Shown: positions 40,357 to 49,015, numbered from the stretch's first letter. The stretch is DNA of 64,000 nucleotides from CBDAQA01 sp965247815 (GCA_965247815.1 CBDFHW010000025.1:310001-374000), one strand, 5' to 3'. Translations and numbers: made by a program. The notes: a model not told the origin generated them from the sequence alone.

Positions 40357-41199
40357 CTAAATCCCGGGTTTCACCTGTAGACGAGTTTTAATCTCGTCCG
40401 GCCCACGCTTATAGGAGACGGCGATAAAATCCGCGGCAGCGATGCCGCTCGCGGCGGCGTAGCAATCGTGCACGGTGTCCGTCCAACGACCGTCCAGCGT
40501 GAGCAACCGGTCACCCGCTTTCAGGCCCGCACGTTCGGCGGCGCTGTCGTGCATCACGGATGTAATGACCACGCCGGGTAGATCATCCTTCGCGTCTTTT
40601 TTTACCGTGATTCCGACTGCTTTTCTGCAGGACAGGACCGCCGCCGGGGCGGGGTCACCGTTGAAATGCCGAGTCATTTTCAGCTTGGTGTCTTCCGGGA
40701 CGTAGGCCGACGGCGACAGAGTCATCGTGCGGGCTTTGTAGTCGAGCGTTAAACGGTAATGGGCGAAAAACGGGAAGCCGATCAACCCTTCGAACGGCCC
40801 GAACGATTTCCCGATCAGTTCGACGGTCGGGTGGTTCCAGATGTCCGACACAAGATCGGGCTGTGTGACCCGGCCGATGGTGATCGACCGGACGGTGTAC
40901 TCGCCCAAGTTTCCGAGCAGCGTGAAGAACGGCCGGCTGAACGGCGTCGGCAGAATGCCCGCCGACAGCCCGACGCGTTCGCTGATGACCAGTGCCGGCG
41001 CGCCGGTGTCGAAGATGAATCGGTACGGCCCGCGGTCGTTGATCTTGGCCATGATCGCGATGTGCCCCGACGGCATGATGTCCATCGGGATCACCACCGG
41101 CCCCGGGTTGCCCGACGGCGGGGCGATCGCCGGCGACCGTGTCGATGTGATCAACACCGCCGCGACGAGGCAAGCGCGAAACAGTCGTGAACGAGTCAT
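40357..41199 (-). CDS. secreted retropepsin-like aspartic protease with PDZ domain
   Basis: A 280-residue exported protein. Signal peptide at 1-24. A single-lobe aspartic protease domain follows (about 30-165), with IMAKINDRGPYRFIFDTGAPALVI giving the catalytic DTG at about residue 66. A C-terminal PDZ domain (about 200-278) contains VVITSVMHDSAAERAGLKAGDRLLTLDG. It probably acts as a dimer in the periplasm, with PDZ recognising the protein end. The ATG is one base after the stop of the upstream paralogue, so both are one operon. Confidence 0.83.
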   Translation of the reverse strand: MTRSRLFRACLVAAVLITSTRSPAIAPPSGNPGPVVIPMDIMPSGHIAIMAKINDRGPYRFIFDTGAPALVISERVGLSAGILPTPFSRPFFTLLGNLGEYTVRSITIGRVTQPDLVSDIWNHPTVELIGKSFGPFEGLIGFPFFAHYRLTLDYKARTMTLSPSAYVPEDTKLKMTRHFNGDPAPAAVLSCRKAVGITVKKDAKDDLPGVVITSVMHDSAAERAGLKAGDRLLTLDGRWTDTVHDCYAAASGIAAADFIAVSYKRGPDEIKTRLQVKPGI

Positions 41200-41200
41200 C

Positions 41201-42187
41201 TTAAAATCCCTCCCCGGCGATGATCGCGAGATTCAGATTTAGCGGATCATCCGCCCGTTTCAAACAGAGGCGAACCATCTGCCCCGCGAGCGTTCTCGCG
41301 GTTAGCTGTTGCACATCGGCAATGGTGTGCACCGGGTGGTCATTCACGGCGACGATCCGGTCACCCTTGCGAAGCCCTGCGCCGGCGGCGGGGCTGTCGC
41401 CCAGCACGTTTGAAATCGTGACCGAACCTGCGTCGGCGTTTAGCTCCACGCCGACGAAGCCCCGCACCTTCGGCACGGTCGGGGTCGTTTTAATGAGCGG
41501 CCCCAGTAGCTTTAAAAAACCGCCGGTCGATTCGAGCCGTGCTTCGTCGCGGTCGCGGTTGTCGGTCGGACTCGGGCGGGTCGTCGGGAATGACGCCGGG
41601 CGGGTCGTGGGCCGAGTTGTCGGCCGAGCGGTCGATCGCCCCGGCCTTCGCCTGTCACGGGTCCGCACGAGTGGCGGGGGCGCGAAGTTGTTCGGCGTCC
41701 AGACCATCCGGTCGATGGCGAGATCGATCTGAATCCTGAACTTTGCCAGTATCGAATAGCCGAGCAGGCCGTCGAGTTCGACCCCGGACGCGCCGATCGC
41801 GTTCATGCCTTCGATCTGATACGGCGTCTCCACGTAGCACGACACGTTACGCAATTCGATGCCGCCCTCGACTTCCACTTTGTCGAGCACAGCGATCCCC
41901 CGTGAGGATGGCTTTAGCCCCAGCGCGTCGGCGACCGGAACGCGGACGATCATGGCCGGCGACCCGGTGTCGACGATGAAATTGAACGGACCCTTGCCGT
42001 TGATCTTCAACCGGACCAACAGGTGGTTGGTGTCGGTGAGCGTGTACGGAACGTTGATCGGTTGCGTGGAGGGTGGCGATGCGGGTCGCGTCGACGACGG
42101 GGTAGATTTCTGCGTGGTCGGCGCGGTCGTTGCAGCTGCGCCGAGCGCGGCCGAAAAGGCCAACAAAACGATCAGACAAAAACGCAT
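41201..42187 (-). CDS. secreted retropepsin-like aspartic protease with Thr/Arg/Pro linker and PDZ domain
   Basis: A 328-residue paralogue of the next gene in the operon. Signal peptide at 1-18, then a Thr/Ser/Pro-rich spacer (about 20-45). The protease domain contains LLVRLKINGKGPFNFIVDTGSPAMIV with the DTG triad at about residue 72. A low-complexity linker (about 178-215) repeats RPTTRP units. The PDZ domain (about 235-325) contains VTISNVLGDSPAAGAGLRKGDRIVAVNDHPV. Divergent from the ArnT-like gene. The linker suggests the PDZ is held away from the catalytic lobe, perhaps crossing periplasmic material. Confidence 0.82.
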   Translation of the reverse strand: MRFCLIVLLAFSAALGAAATTAPTTQKSTPSSTRPASPPSTQPINVPYTLTDTNHLLVRLKINGKGPFNFIVDTGSPAMIVRVPVADALGLKPSSRGIAVLDKVEVEGGIELRNVSCYVETPYQIEGMNAIGASGVELDGLLGYSILAKFRIQIDLAIDRMVWTPNNFAPPPLVRTRDRRRPGRSTARPTTRPTTRPASFPTTRPSPTDNRDRDEARLESTGGFLKLLGPLIKTTPTVPKVRGFVGVELNADAGSVTISNVLGDSPAAGAGLRKGDRIVAVNDHPVHTIADVQQLTARTLAGQMVRLCLKRADDPLNLNLAIIAGEGF

Positions 42188-42365
42188 GATGATCTCTCGA
42201 AACGTTCGGGCGAAACCGAAGACCGTTCAGATCATACTCGCAAGCCTGTTCGGACACCGGGCTTTTTTCTACCGGGGGTGGCCGGCCTTGATGCAGGGGC
42301 CGACGGCGAACCGGGCCGGCGCGTGCTCTTTCGTTCCGGACTGATCCGCCTTACGTTTCGCGGCG

Positions 42366-44144
42366 ATGACAAATCGGCTCAAGCTGCTGCTGGCTTTTTT
42401 GATCGTAGCCGTCGCGGCAGTGTATCTGATTGGTAACGGTTCGGTCTCGCTCTGGGACCGCGACGAGCCCCGGTACGCGCAGACTTCCCGGCAGATGCTG
42501 CAGAGCGGCGACTGGGTCGTGCCCCGGTTTCTGGACAAGGACCGGACGGCCAAGCCGGCCCTGATCTACTGGTGCCAGGCGGCAGCGATGAAGGTGTTCG
42601 GCGACAATGAATTCGCCGCCCGGTTCCCGTCGTCGGTCGCGATCACGCTGTTGCTGGTCGTGCTCGCGTGCGTGTTGTGCAAACCGATCGGGCCGGAACG
42701 TACAGCATGGACGGTATTCATCTTCGCCACCAGCGGGTTGACCATCGCGTCCGCGAAAATGTGCATCACTGATGCGGTGCTGCTGCTATGGATCACGATC
42801 GCGCAGCTGTGCCTGTATGCGATCTGGCGGGGGAATCGGTCCTGGTCCGTAGTTGTGATTTTCTCGGTCATGGTCGGGCTGGCGGGGCTGACCAAAGGGC
42901 CGGTCATTATGGGCATGCAGGTGATGACGCTGGCCGTGCTCGGCCTCATCCGGTTGATCGAAAATTTCGCCCGCCCGGGCGGTCGAATTGATCAGAAAGA
43001 TGGGCCAGTTGGAAACAACTTCTTGGTCGAACACAATCCAAGCCAGCTTGAAAGCGAAGCGTCGGACGAGAGTGCGGTTCTGAGCTACGAAAGCCCGCGG
43101 GTCGCGCAGCAGCCGTCCTTTACCTCGTCGCGTCTCGTTCAACTTCTGCTTCGGTTGCTTGTCGGTGCAGCGATCGCGACTGCGGTCGTGCTGCCATGGG
43201 TGCTGATGGTGAATCACCGTGCGCCAGCGTTTATCGGCACGGGGGTGAAGCACGACGTCTGGGACCGCATGATGACGCCGCTCGAGCAGCACGTCGGGCC
43301 ACCCGGATATTATCTGTTGACGATCTGGGTGACGTATTTCCCTTGGAGTCTGCTGCTGCCGATGGCGATTGGCGTCGCGGTGCGTCGTCGTGCCGATCCT
43401 AAAACGCGGTTCGCGCTCGCGGCCATCATCGGGCCTTGGCTCATGCTCGAGTGCGTGCGGACCAAGTTGCCGCATTATCTGCTGCCAGTCTTTCCACCGC
43501 TGGCGTTTCTGACCGCCGATGCGCTTGTTAGTGTCATTCATTATCAACTGGAAGACCTTCGGTCACGTGTCTTTGTCGCCGTGGCGGCGGTGTGGTGCGT
43601 GGCGGTTGCTGCGGTCGCGAGTGGGCCTTGGCTGGTCGCGCGTGCGGGCGTCGCCCTCCCTTACCCGGCGATGACGATCGTGTCCGTCGCAGGAGTCTTG
43701 TTCGGCGCGGCGGTATTCGTCTGCTTCGCGCGGCGAAGGATCGCCGCGGCCGCGGTCTCGATGGGATTGGGAACGCTGGTGGTCGTGGGTCTGGTGTACG
43801 GACTGTTCCTGCCGCGGGCGGACTTCCTGCGTGTGTCGCCACGGGTCGCGAAAATATTGATCGACCACGGCGTCACCCAACCGCATCAAGTGCTGATGAT
43901 GGATTATATGGAACCCAGCCTCGCGTTCGCGCAGGGCGGGACGATCCGCGAGGCAGGCCCGCTCGGCTTTTCCCTGAAGTTCGAACCGCAATTCACGCCC
44001 TGGCTGGTGGTGACCAAGACGATCTGGGACAAAGCCCCCGCCGAACTCCGGGGCCGATTCGATGTCGTCGGCGATGTGTTCGGCCTCGCCTATGCCGACA
44101 AGGGCAAGTGGGTTCACGTGCTGGTCATTCACCATCACGCGTAG
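42366..44144 (+). CDS. ArnT/PMT-family membrane glycosyltransferase
   Basis: A 592-residue polytopic protein. After a first helix (7-25) comes the periplasmic loop with WDRDEPRYAQTSRQML, whose Asp-Glu pair is the catalytic site in ArnT and protein O-mannosyltransferases, then KPALIYW, another family block. Around eleven further helices follow (for example GLAGLTKGPVIMGMQ and TIWVTYFPWSLLLPMAIG). It would transfer a sugar from a polyprenyl-phosphate donor onto a lipid or protein in the periplasm. The acceptor is unknown. A poorly conserved hydrophilic loop lies at about residues 200-255. Confidence 0.85.
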   Translation: MTNRLKLLLAFLIVAVAAVYLIGNGSVSLWDRDEPRYAQTSRQMLQSGDWVVPRFLDKDRTAKPALIYWCQAAAMKVFGDNEFAARFPSSVAITLLLVVLACVLCKPIGPERTAWTVFIFATSGLTIASAKMCITDAVLLLWITIAQLCLYAIWRGNRSWSVVVIFSVMVGLAGLTKGPVIMGMQVMTLAVLGLIRLIENFARPGGRIDQKDGPVGNNFLVEHNPSQLESEASDESAVLSYESPRVAQQPSFTSSRLVQLLLRLLVGAAIATAVVLPWVLMVNHRAPAFIGTGVKHDVWDRMMTPLEQHVGPPGYYLLTIWVTYFPWSLLLPMAIGVAVRRRADPKTRFALAAIIGPWLMLECVRTKLPHYLLPVFPPLAFLTADALVSVIHYQLEDLRSRVFVAVAAVWCVAVAAVASGPWLVARAGVALPYPAMTIVSVAGVLFGAAVFVCFARRRIAAAAVSMGLGTLVVVGLVYGLFLPRADFLRVSPRVAKILIDHGVTQPHQVLMMDYMEPSLAFAQGGTIREAGPLGFSLKFEPQFTPWLVVTKTIWDKAPAELRGRFDVVGDVFGLAYADKGKWVHVLVIHHHA

Positions 44145-44183
44145 CCATTGGGTCATGCTTTTGTCTGCGTCAACGCAAGGTCG

Positions 44184-44191
44184 AAGCCGAG
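44184..44191. repeat. 8-bp target-site duplication, left copy
   Basis: AAGCCGAG here is repeated at 45608-45615, exactly at the other end of the insertion sequence. Such a repeat is what transposition leaves behind. Confidence 0.85.
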
Positions 44192-44213
44192 GGGTGTGAC
44201 TTATTTCTGTGGT

Positions 44214-45550
44214 CTACGCGGCTGCTCGGTTCCAGTACGAATGCCACAAATCGCTGTACTCCAAGCAGCGGAGGTGGCCCATATGTTCGGCACGTTTGAC
44301 CCGCCAGCGGGCGGCATTGAGTTTCAATCTCGCACCAATCGTGTTTTTGCATCCGCCTTCAATCAGACCGCTGCCGATGGGCCTTCCATTTTGCAGGCGC
44401 CGGGCATACCACATGCGGTCGCGGTTTTCGGCCAGATAGTTCAGCAGCGACCGCAGCGCGTTGACGGCCGATGGCTCTGACTGCCGGTCGAGTTGTTTTT
44501 GAAGTTGCTCGATGAACTTCGGACCACCCCATTGGATCAACTGCATCAGTTGATGACCGGACCAGGTTTTGGCCGCGGGGTTTTTTTCCCCCAGCAGCTG
44601 TTTGCCGGCGGCGTGGATATGTTCGCTGGCATGATAAATGTCCAGCACCCACTGTGCATTGGATGCTGGCAGTTGCAGTCCCGCCTGTTCCCAGATCCAT
44701 TTGGCCCCGTCGGCGATGACGCTCAGCGCCGTGTCAGGCTTGACACCCGCATGCTTGAACATTTTCTTCCAACTCTTGCCGACCTTGCGGCTGTCGGCAA
44801 TCGCGCTCCACGCCAGCCGCGCTGTCGGCGGGGGCAGTACGCGGTCGTCCCATTGTTGTGGATCAGCGGGCAAGGCGTTTTCACGCTTGCTCAGCACGCT
44901 CAGACGCATCTCCCGCCATCCCTCGGTGGTGTTGATGCAGGTGCCGTCGGAACTGAATTCCAGTTCACCCGATGCCTGGTTGATCGGTTCCACCGACGCT
45001 TTATTGCCAGCGACCCATCGTCCAGCCTTTTGACCTTCCTCGTCGCAGACCGCGCGAACCGTGTCGTTGCTGACCTTCAACCGGCACAGTTCCATCAGCT
45101 TGTCGGCCGCCTTCTGAAACGACCAGCTGGTTCCGGCCAGCACGATCAATCGCCGGACCTCCTCGCTGACCGTGCGGGAACCGATGCCCGCCCAGGCATC
45201 CATCGGCAAATGCGTCTGCCCGCAGTCACAGGCAAAGTACCGCCGCGGCACCACAATGTCCCCCGCGATTGTCAGCAGATTGCGCGGCCGCACCCCGCGA
45301 TACCGCTGGCGGGCTCCGCAGGAACAGCTCCGGCGACTTACCCCTTTTTTTGCGCCTCGTCGCGGGCGCCGATCGTCTTCTCGAGTGTCAGGCGGAGCAG
45401 GTCCATACCCTGCTCCATCACCGCCCGCTCCAGGCAAGCGAGCCCTTTGCCATAGGGAGCATCGTCCCCGGCCTGCTTGACCGCCCGCGCCATCAAAACC
45501 GCTCGTTCGGCAATCAACCGCTCGTCATCCGTGAGATGTCTTAAGTCCAT
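44214..45550 (-). CDS. ISKra4-family transposase, full-length product by -1 frameshift
   Basis: Reading the first frame from the ATG at 45550 and slipping back one base at 45344-45350 gives RDEAQKKGVSRRSCSCGARQ and continues to the stop at 44214, next to the left inverted repeat. The second part has a Cys-rich zinc-ribbon-like region (SCSCGARQRYRG, YFACDCGQ), then the catalytic core: ELEFSSDGTCINT (Asp), ALSVIADGAKWIWE (Asp), VLDIYHASEHI, and GSGLIEGGCKNTIGARLK containing the final Glu. These match the DDE arrangement of ISKra4 transposases. It would cut and join the element ends. All acidic residues are present, so it appears active if the shift works. Confidence 0.82.
45338..45550 (-). CDS. 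ISKra4 transposase first frame (short product)
   Basis: A 70-residue frame, MDLRHLTDDERLIAERAVLM onward, ending DEAQKKG. It corresponds to the N-terminal helical part of ISKra4 transposases. AAAGGAGA lies before the ATG at 45550; a longer frame to 45592 would enter the terminal repeat. Its stop (45338-45340) falls three bases after the slippery sequence, as expected where a short product competes with the frameshifted one. Confidence 0.75.
   Translation of the reverse strand: MDLRHLTDDERLIAERAVLMARAVKQAGDDAPYGKGLACLERAVMEQGMDLLRLTLEKTIGARDEAQKKG
45344..45350 (-). promoter_or_regulatory. candidate -1 ribosomal frameshift heptamer A AAA AAG
   Basis: In the transposase's first frame the codons read CAA AAA AAG GGG TAA. 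The heptamer A-AAA-AAG is the classic bacterial -1 slippery site, and a -1 step enters the long catalytic frame. An alternative is a one-base sequencing error in this A7G4 run. Confidence 0.6.
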
Positions 45551-45607
45551 GTGGATCTCCTTTGGCCAAACATTATGCCATAGAAGCCACAACCGCGCGC
45601 CTCACCC

Positions 45608-45615
45608 AAGCCGAG
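45608..45615. repeat. 8-bp target-site duplication, right copy
   Basis: AAGCCGAG, identical to 44184-44191, directly abuts the right end of the insertion sequence. Confidence 0.85.
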
Positions 45616-45786
45616 CTGGCTTTGCGTCGCTGCGTTGACAACGCGGCGGAGATCTTGATGTTTTGGTCAGGCCCAACGCCGGCGATGTTGTTCAATGCCT
45701 TCACGCGAAGGCCGCGGTCAGGCGACCGCGTGAAAGCACTTCGCCCGCAATCGCGAACCAGCAAATTGTCCCGGTGAGAAGAAGCC

Positions 45787-46887
45787 ATGCGTATCGGCGT
45801 ACCTAAAGAAGTTAAAGCGGATGAATATCGAGTCGCCATGATGCCGGTGGGGGCCGACGTTTTGGTGCGCGCCGGGCACGAGGTGTACATCGAGGCCGAT
45901 GCCGGCATCGGGAGTGGGTTTGCCGACGACGCTTACACGAAGGTCGGGGCGAAGATTGTTCGGTCGGCCGAGGAGATTTTTACCAACTCGGACCTGCTCA
46001 TCAAAGTCAAAGAACCGCAACCGCAGGAGATCAAGCTGTTCCACGAAGGGCAGATCGTCTTCACGTACCTGCACTTCGCGGCCAGCAAGGAACTTACGCA
46101 GGCGTGCCAGAAGACGGGCATCACGGCGATCGCGTACGAGACGATCAAGGACAAGGCCGGCCGCCTGCCGCTGCTGACGCCGATGAGCGAGATCGCCGGG
46201 AAGATGAGCATTCAGGAGGGGGCGAAATATCTCGAAAAACCGATGCGCGGGCGGGGGATCCTGCTCGGCGGGGTGCCGGGCGTTCCGCCGGCGAACGTGG
46301 TCGTGCTAGGCGCCGGCATCGTCGGGACCAACGCCGCCAAGGTGGCCGCGGGTCTGGGTTCGAACGTTGTTCTGATGGACGTCAATCTCGAACGGTTGCG
46401 GTATCTCGACGACGTGATGCCGGCCAACGTGTCGACCATTTTCAGCGACCCTCACACGGTTCGGGAACACCTGGCATCGGCCGACCTGGTCGTCGGTGCG
46501 GTGCTCATCCCCGGGGCGATCGCCCCCCGGTTGGTCACCCGGCAGGACCTGACGACCATGAAACCCGGCGCGGTGATCGTCGACGTGGCGATCGACCAGG
46601 GGGGATGTTTCGAAACCAGCCGGCCGACCACGCACCAGCAGCCGACGTACGACGTCGAAGGGATCATTCATTATTGTGTGACGAACATGCCCGGCGCGGT
46701 GGGGCGCACCAGCACGATGGCGCTCTGCAACGCGACGCTGCCGTACGCATTGAAAATCGCCAACAAAGGTTTCGAAGCCGCGGCCGCTGAAGATCCCGGG
46801 TTCGCCGAGGGCATTAATCTGGTCGCCGGCAAGATCACGAGCCCGGCGGTCGCGAATTCACTTGGGCTGAAATACGAATCACGATAA
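45787..46887 (+). CDS. ald: alanine dehydrogenase
   Basis: A 366-residue NAD-dependent enzyme interconverting alanine and pyruvate plus ammonia. Lys75 (LIKVKEPQ) and His96 (FTYLHFA) match the known catalytic Lys and His of bacterial alanine dehydrogenases. The NAD-binding loop is VVLGAGIVGTNAAKVAAGLG (about 170-190), and the end carries YCVTNMPGAVGRTSTMALCNATLPY. It starts MRIGVPKEVKADEYRVAM as usual. A TPR gene follows 13 bases after the stop. The insertion sequence ends about 170 bp upstream, so it may have displaced or supplied the promoter. Confidence 0.94.
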   Translation: MRIGVPKEVKADEYRVAMMPVGADVLVRAGHEVYIEADAGIGSGFADDAYTKVGAKIVRSAEEIFTNSDLLIKVKEPQPQEIKLFHEGQIVFTYLHFAASKELTQACQKTGITAIAYETIKDKAGRLPLLTPMSEIAGKMSIQEGAKYLEKPMRGRGILLGGVPGVPPANVVVLGAGIVGTNAAKVAAGLGSNVVLMDVNLERLRYLDDVMPANVSTIFSDPHTVREHLASADLVVGAVLIPGAIAPRLVTRQDLTTMKPGAVIVDVAIDQGGCFETSRPTTHQQPTYDVEGIIHYCVTNMPGAVGRTSTMALCNATLPYALKIANKGFEAAAAEDPGFAEGINLVAGKITSPAVANSLGLKYESR

Positions 46888-46900
46888 CGGTGGAGCCGAC

Positions 46901-47212
46901 ATGAGCACACGACTGGAACAACTGCAGAAGATGCTCGAAAAGCAGCCGGATGACGCGTTCCTGCTGTATGGCATTGCGATGGAGTACAAAAAATCTGAAC
47001 AGTTCGACGAGGCGCTGCGGTTGCTCGGTCGGGTGTCAGAGGTGGACCCCGGCCATGGGTACGCCTGGTTTCAGAAGGGGCAGATTCAGGAAGCCAAAGG
47101 CGACATTACTGCCGCGAAGTCTGCGTATGAAGCGGGGATCGCCGCGGCGCAAAAATCCGGCGACGCCCACGCCCGCAGTGAGCTCGAAGGCGCCCTGTCG
47201 ATGCTCGATTGA
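46901..47212 (+). CDS. small TPR-repeat protein
   Basis: A 103-residue cytoplasmic protein consisting of about two and a half tetratricopeptide repeats: DAFLLYGIAMEYKKSEQFDEAL, GYAWFQKGQIQEAKGDITAA and a final helix. TPR units mediate protein binding; no partner is evident. GGTGGAG stands six bases before the ATG and the gene follows ald by 13 bases, so cotranscription is likely. Confidence 0.82.
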   Translation: MSTRLEQLQKMLEKQPDDAFLLYGIAMEYKKSEQFDEALRLLGRVSEVDPGHGYAWFQKGQIQEAKGDITAAKSAYEAGIAAAQKSGDAHARSELEGALSMLD

Positions 47213-47235
47213 TCAGCGTACCCCGTCGACCGCGG

Positions 47236-47634
47236 TCAGAAACCGGTGGGTGCCAGCTTCATGGCGCTCAAGACTTCGAACGGAGCGGAAGGGCCCACGT
47301 CCTTGGCAAGCCGTTTGATTTCGTCCGCCAGCCGGGTCGCCGCTTTGTCTTTCTTGTCCTTGTAGTCCGCGTTCAACTTCTTCTCTTCATCGCTCGTCGC
47401 GGCCGGCAAATTCTTTTCGTCGTTCTGCAGGTCCTTCATACGCGCGCCGAGTTTCTCGAGTTCGGGTTTGGCGTCGACCAAGTCGGTATTGCTTTTGATC
47501 GTCGCGACCTTGTCCGCGATTTCGTTCATCAGCGCGATCTCCTTGTCCGCGGCCTTCTCCCGCGGCGAACTGCAGCCGGCGGCCAGAAGAAACAAAACGC
47601 AAACGATGGCAGTGATTGATGTACCCTTGGCCAT
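47236..47634 (-). CDS. small lysine-rich lipoprotein of unknown function
   Basis: A 132-residue exported protein with a lipobox LAAGC (Cys21) after a hydrophobic signal. The mature part is highly charged and helical (EKAADKEIALMNEIADKV, KLNADYKDKKDKAATRLADE), suggesting a coiled coil. I do not recognise the family. AGGAG lies eight bases before the ATG. It is convergent with the TPR gene, with 23 bp between stops. Confidence 0.72.
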   Translation of the reverse strand: MAKGTSITAIVCVLFLLAAGCSSPREKAADKEIALMNEIADKVATIKSNTDLVDAKPELEKLGARMKDLQNDEKNLPAATSDEEKKLNADYKDKKDKAATRLADEIKRLAKDVGPSAPFEVLSAMKLAPTGF

Positions 47635-47814
47635 GAGACGAACTCCTTTGCAAAATGAACGCCCTGAGTCGTTGCGGGAACTTCCAACGCATGGGTTCCG
47701 GCGAACGCGAGGGTAACCAATAACGCGTCCGGAGCAACCTCGCGATAACCGTTTTCATTGCGATTCGGCTGTAATCACCGGTCATCTGCCATCGGATTCG
47801 GCTCGATTCAATTC

Positions 47815-48831
47815 CTACACCTCGCGGTCCACCGCCAGCGCGATCCTCCGGATCGCTTTCATCATCTCCTCGAACTGTTTCGGCGTGATGCTCTGCGCGC
47901 CATCGGTCATCGCGTGTTCCGGATCGTTGTGGACTTCGATGATCAGCCCGTCGGCGCCGGCGGCGACGGCGGCGCGGCACATGCTGTCGACCAAATGGCT
48001 CTTGCCCGTCCCCTGGCTGGGGTCGATCACGACCGGCAGATGGCTGACCCGGTGCAGTTCCGGCACCGCCGCCAGCGCGAGCGTGTTGCGGACGTATTCC
48101 TCGTAGGTGCGGATGCCGCGCTCGCAGAGCATCACCTGCGAGTTTCCCTTGGCCATGATGTACTCGGCGGCGAGCAGGAATTCTTCCAATGTCGCGCTCA
48201 TCCCGCGTTTCAGCAGGACCGGCTTCCGCTGTTCGCCGACCGCGTTCAACAGGTTGAAGTTCTGCATGTTCCGCGCGCCGACCTGCAGCACGTCGGAGTA
48301 GTCGGCGACCATTTTCACCTGGTCGATCGCCATCACTTCGGTCACGATCGCGAGCCCTGTCTGCTCGCGGGCCTCGGCCAGGATCTTCAAGCCTTCTTCG
48401 GCCAACCCCTGGAATGCGTAGGGGCTTGTTCGCGGCTTGAACGCGCCGCCGCGCAGTCCGATCGCGCCGGCTTCTTTTACCGCGTGCGCGATCTCCAAAG
48501 TCTGCTGCCGGCTTTCGACGCTGCACGGCCCGGCGATCACGCCGACTTTAGTCCCGCCGATGCTGGCCTTGTCCCCGACCGCGACCACCGACCGTTCCTT
48601 CTTCACCTCGCGGGACGCCATCTTGTACGGGGCAAGGATCGGCACGACCTTATCTACACCGGCCACCGATTCGAGAACCGACCGGTCCTTGAACCGATCA
48701 TTTCCGATGACGGCCACCACGGTTCGCTCAGTTCCGACGATCACGTTTTCTTTCAGTCCCATTTCTTTCACCAGGCTGACGACGTGCTCGACCTGGGCGG
48801 CGGTCGAACCGGGTTTCATGACGACGATCAT
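47815..48831 (-). CDS. aroF: 3-deoxy-7-phosphoheptulonate (DAHP) synthase, type I beta
   Basis: A 338-residue enzyme condensing phosphoenolpyruvate and erythrose 4-phosphate, the first step to Phe, Tyr and Trp. Residues 1-70 form the ferredoxin-like regulatory domain found in Thermotoga-type enzymes. The barrel follows: VIAGPCSVES (metal Cys), LRGGAFKPRTSPYAFQG, VLQVGARNMQNF, PVLLKRGM, LCERGIRTY, VVIDPSQGTGKS and GLIIEVHNDP. All active-site blocks are intact. GGAGG lies seven bases before the ATG. The upstream region contains a promoter, aromatic-rich leader peptide and terminator, so expression is probably controlled by attenuation in addition to any feedback through the N-terminal domain. 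Confidence 0.94.
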   Translation of the reverse strand: MIVVMKPGSTAAQVEHVVSLVKEMGLKENVIVGTERTVVAVIGNDRFKDRSVLESVAGVDKVVPILAPYKMASREVKKERSVVAVGDKASIGGTKVGVIAGPCSVESRQQTLEIAHAVKEAGAIGLRGGAFKPRTSPYAFQGLAEEGLKILAEAREQTGLAIVTEVMAIDQVKMVADYSDVLQVGARNMQNFNLLNAVGEQRKPVLLKRGMSATLEEFLLAAEYIMAKGNSQVMLCERGIRTYEEYVRNTLALAAVPELHRVSHLPVVIDPSQGTGKSHLVDSMCRAAVAAGADGLIIEVHNDPEHAMTDGAQSITPKQFEEMMKAIRRIALAVDREV

Positions 48832-48876
48832 CGCGTTTCCTCCGGGAGGGCCGCGGCGTGTTTTGCGCCGGACCAG

Positions 48877-48910
48877 AAAAGAAAAAAGCCTCAGGACCGG
48901 GTCCTGAGGC
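48877..48910 (-). terminator. intrinsic terminator (attenuator) in the DAHP synthase leader
   Basis: On the minus strand, GCCTCAGGAC (48910-48901), loop CCG, GTCCTGAGGC (48897-48888) and then TTTTTTCTTTT. It sits between the leader peptide stop and the DAHP synthase ribosome site. The only gene it can govern is the one downstream, so it is an attenuator rather than an end-of-gene terminator. Confidence 0.92.
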
Positions 48911-48946
48911 TTGTTATTGAACGGTAATGGTCAATGTGCTCAGAAC
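48901..48946 (-). promoter_or_regulatory. candidate antiterminator pairing
   Basis: GTTCTGAG (48946-48939) can pair over eight positions, with one G-U, with CTCAGGAC (48908-48901), which is most of the terminator's 5' arm. The first strand overlaps the leader stop codon, so a ribosome finishing the leader would mask it and allow termination. A ribosome stalled on the aromatic codons would leave it free. Confidence 0.65.
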
Positions 48947-49008
48947 GCCGCGGGACACGCGGTGAAGTAATTGCTAAACCACCAAAAATAGGTCTTCGTC
49001 CGATACAT
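48940..49008 (-). CDS. aromatic-amino-acid leader peptide of DAHP synthase
   Basis: A 22-codon frame from ATG at 49008 to TGA at 48942-48940. Nine residues are aromatic, and codons 7-15 (48990-48964) read YFWWFSNYF. This density of Phe, Trp and Tyr together is very unlikely by chance, and it lies directly before a terminator and a DAHP synthase gene. By analogy with trpL and pheL, the ribosome would stall when charged aromatic tRNAs are scarce. The -10 box lies only about seven bases before the ATG, so the message is leaderless or nearly so. The peptide itself probably has no other role. Confidence 0.82.
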   Translation of the reverse strand: MYRTKTYFWWFSNYFTACPAAF

Positions 49009-49015
49009 GGTTTTG

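Larger units (their letters stand above)
44192..45607 (-). mobile_element. complete ISKra4-family insertion sequence (1416 bp)
   Basis: The element is bounded by imperfect terminal inverted repeats: GGGTGTGACTTATTTCTGTG from 44192 and GGGTGAGGCGCGCGGTTGTG read inward from 45607, sharing GGGTG and TGTGG at the same spacing. It is flanked by the 8-bp direct repeat AAGCCGAG. Inside lies one transposase split into two frames by a slippery A7G4 run. The transposase sequence fits the ISKra4 family. It sits between an ArnT-like gene and alanine dehydrogenase, so no gene seems to be disrupted. The intact duplication and frames suggest recent insertion. Confidence 0.88.

Noticed and set aside
47387..48526. 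379-codon minus-strand frame across DAHP synthase and the lipoprotein
   Set aside because: Shadow frame; composition dominated by Arg, Gly and Asp, and it covers two well-supported genes.
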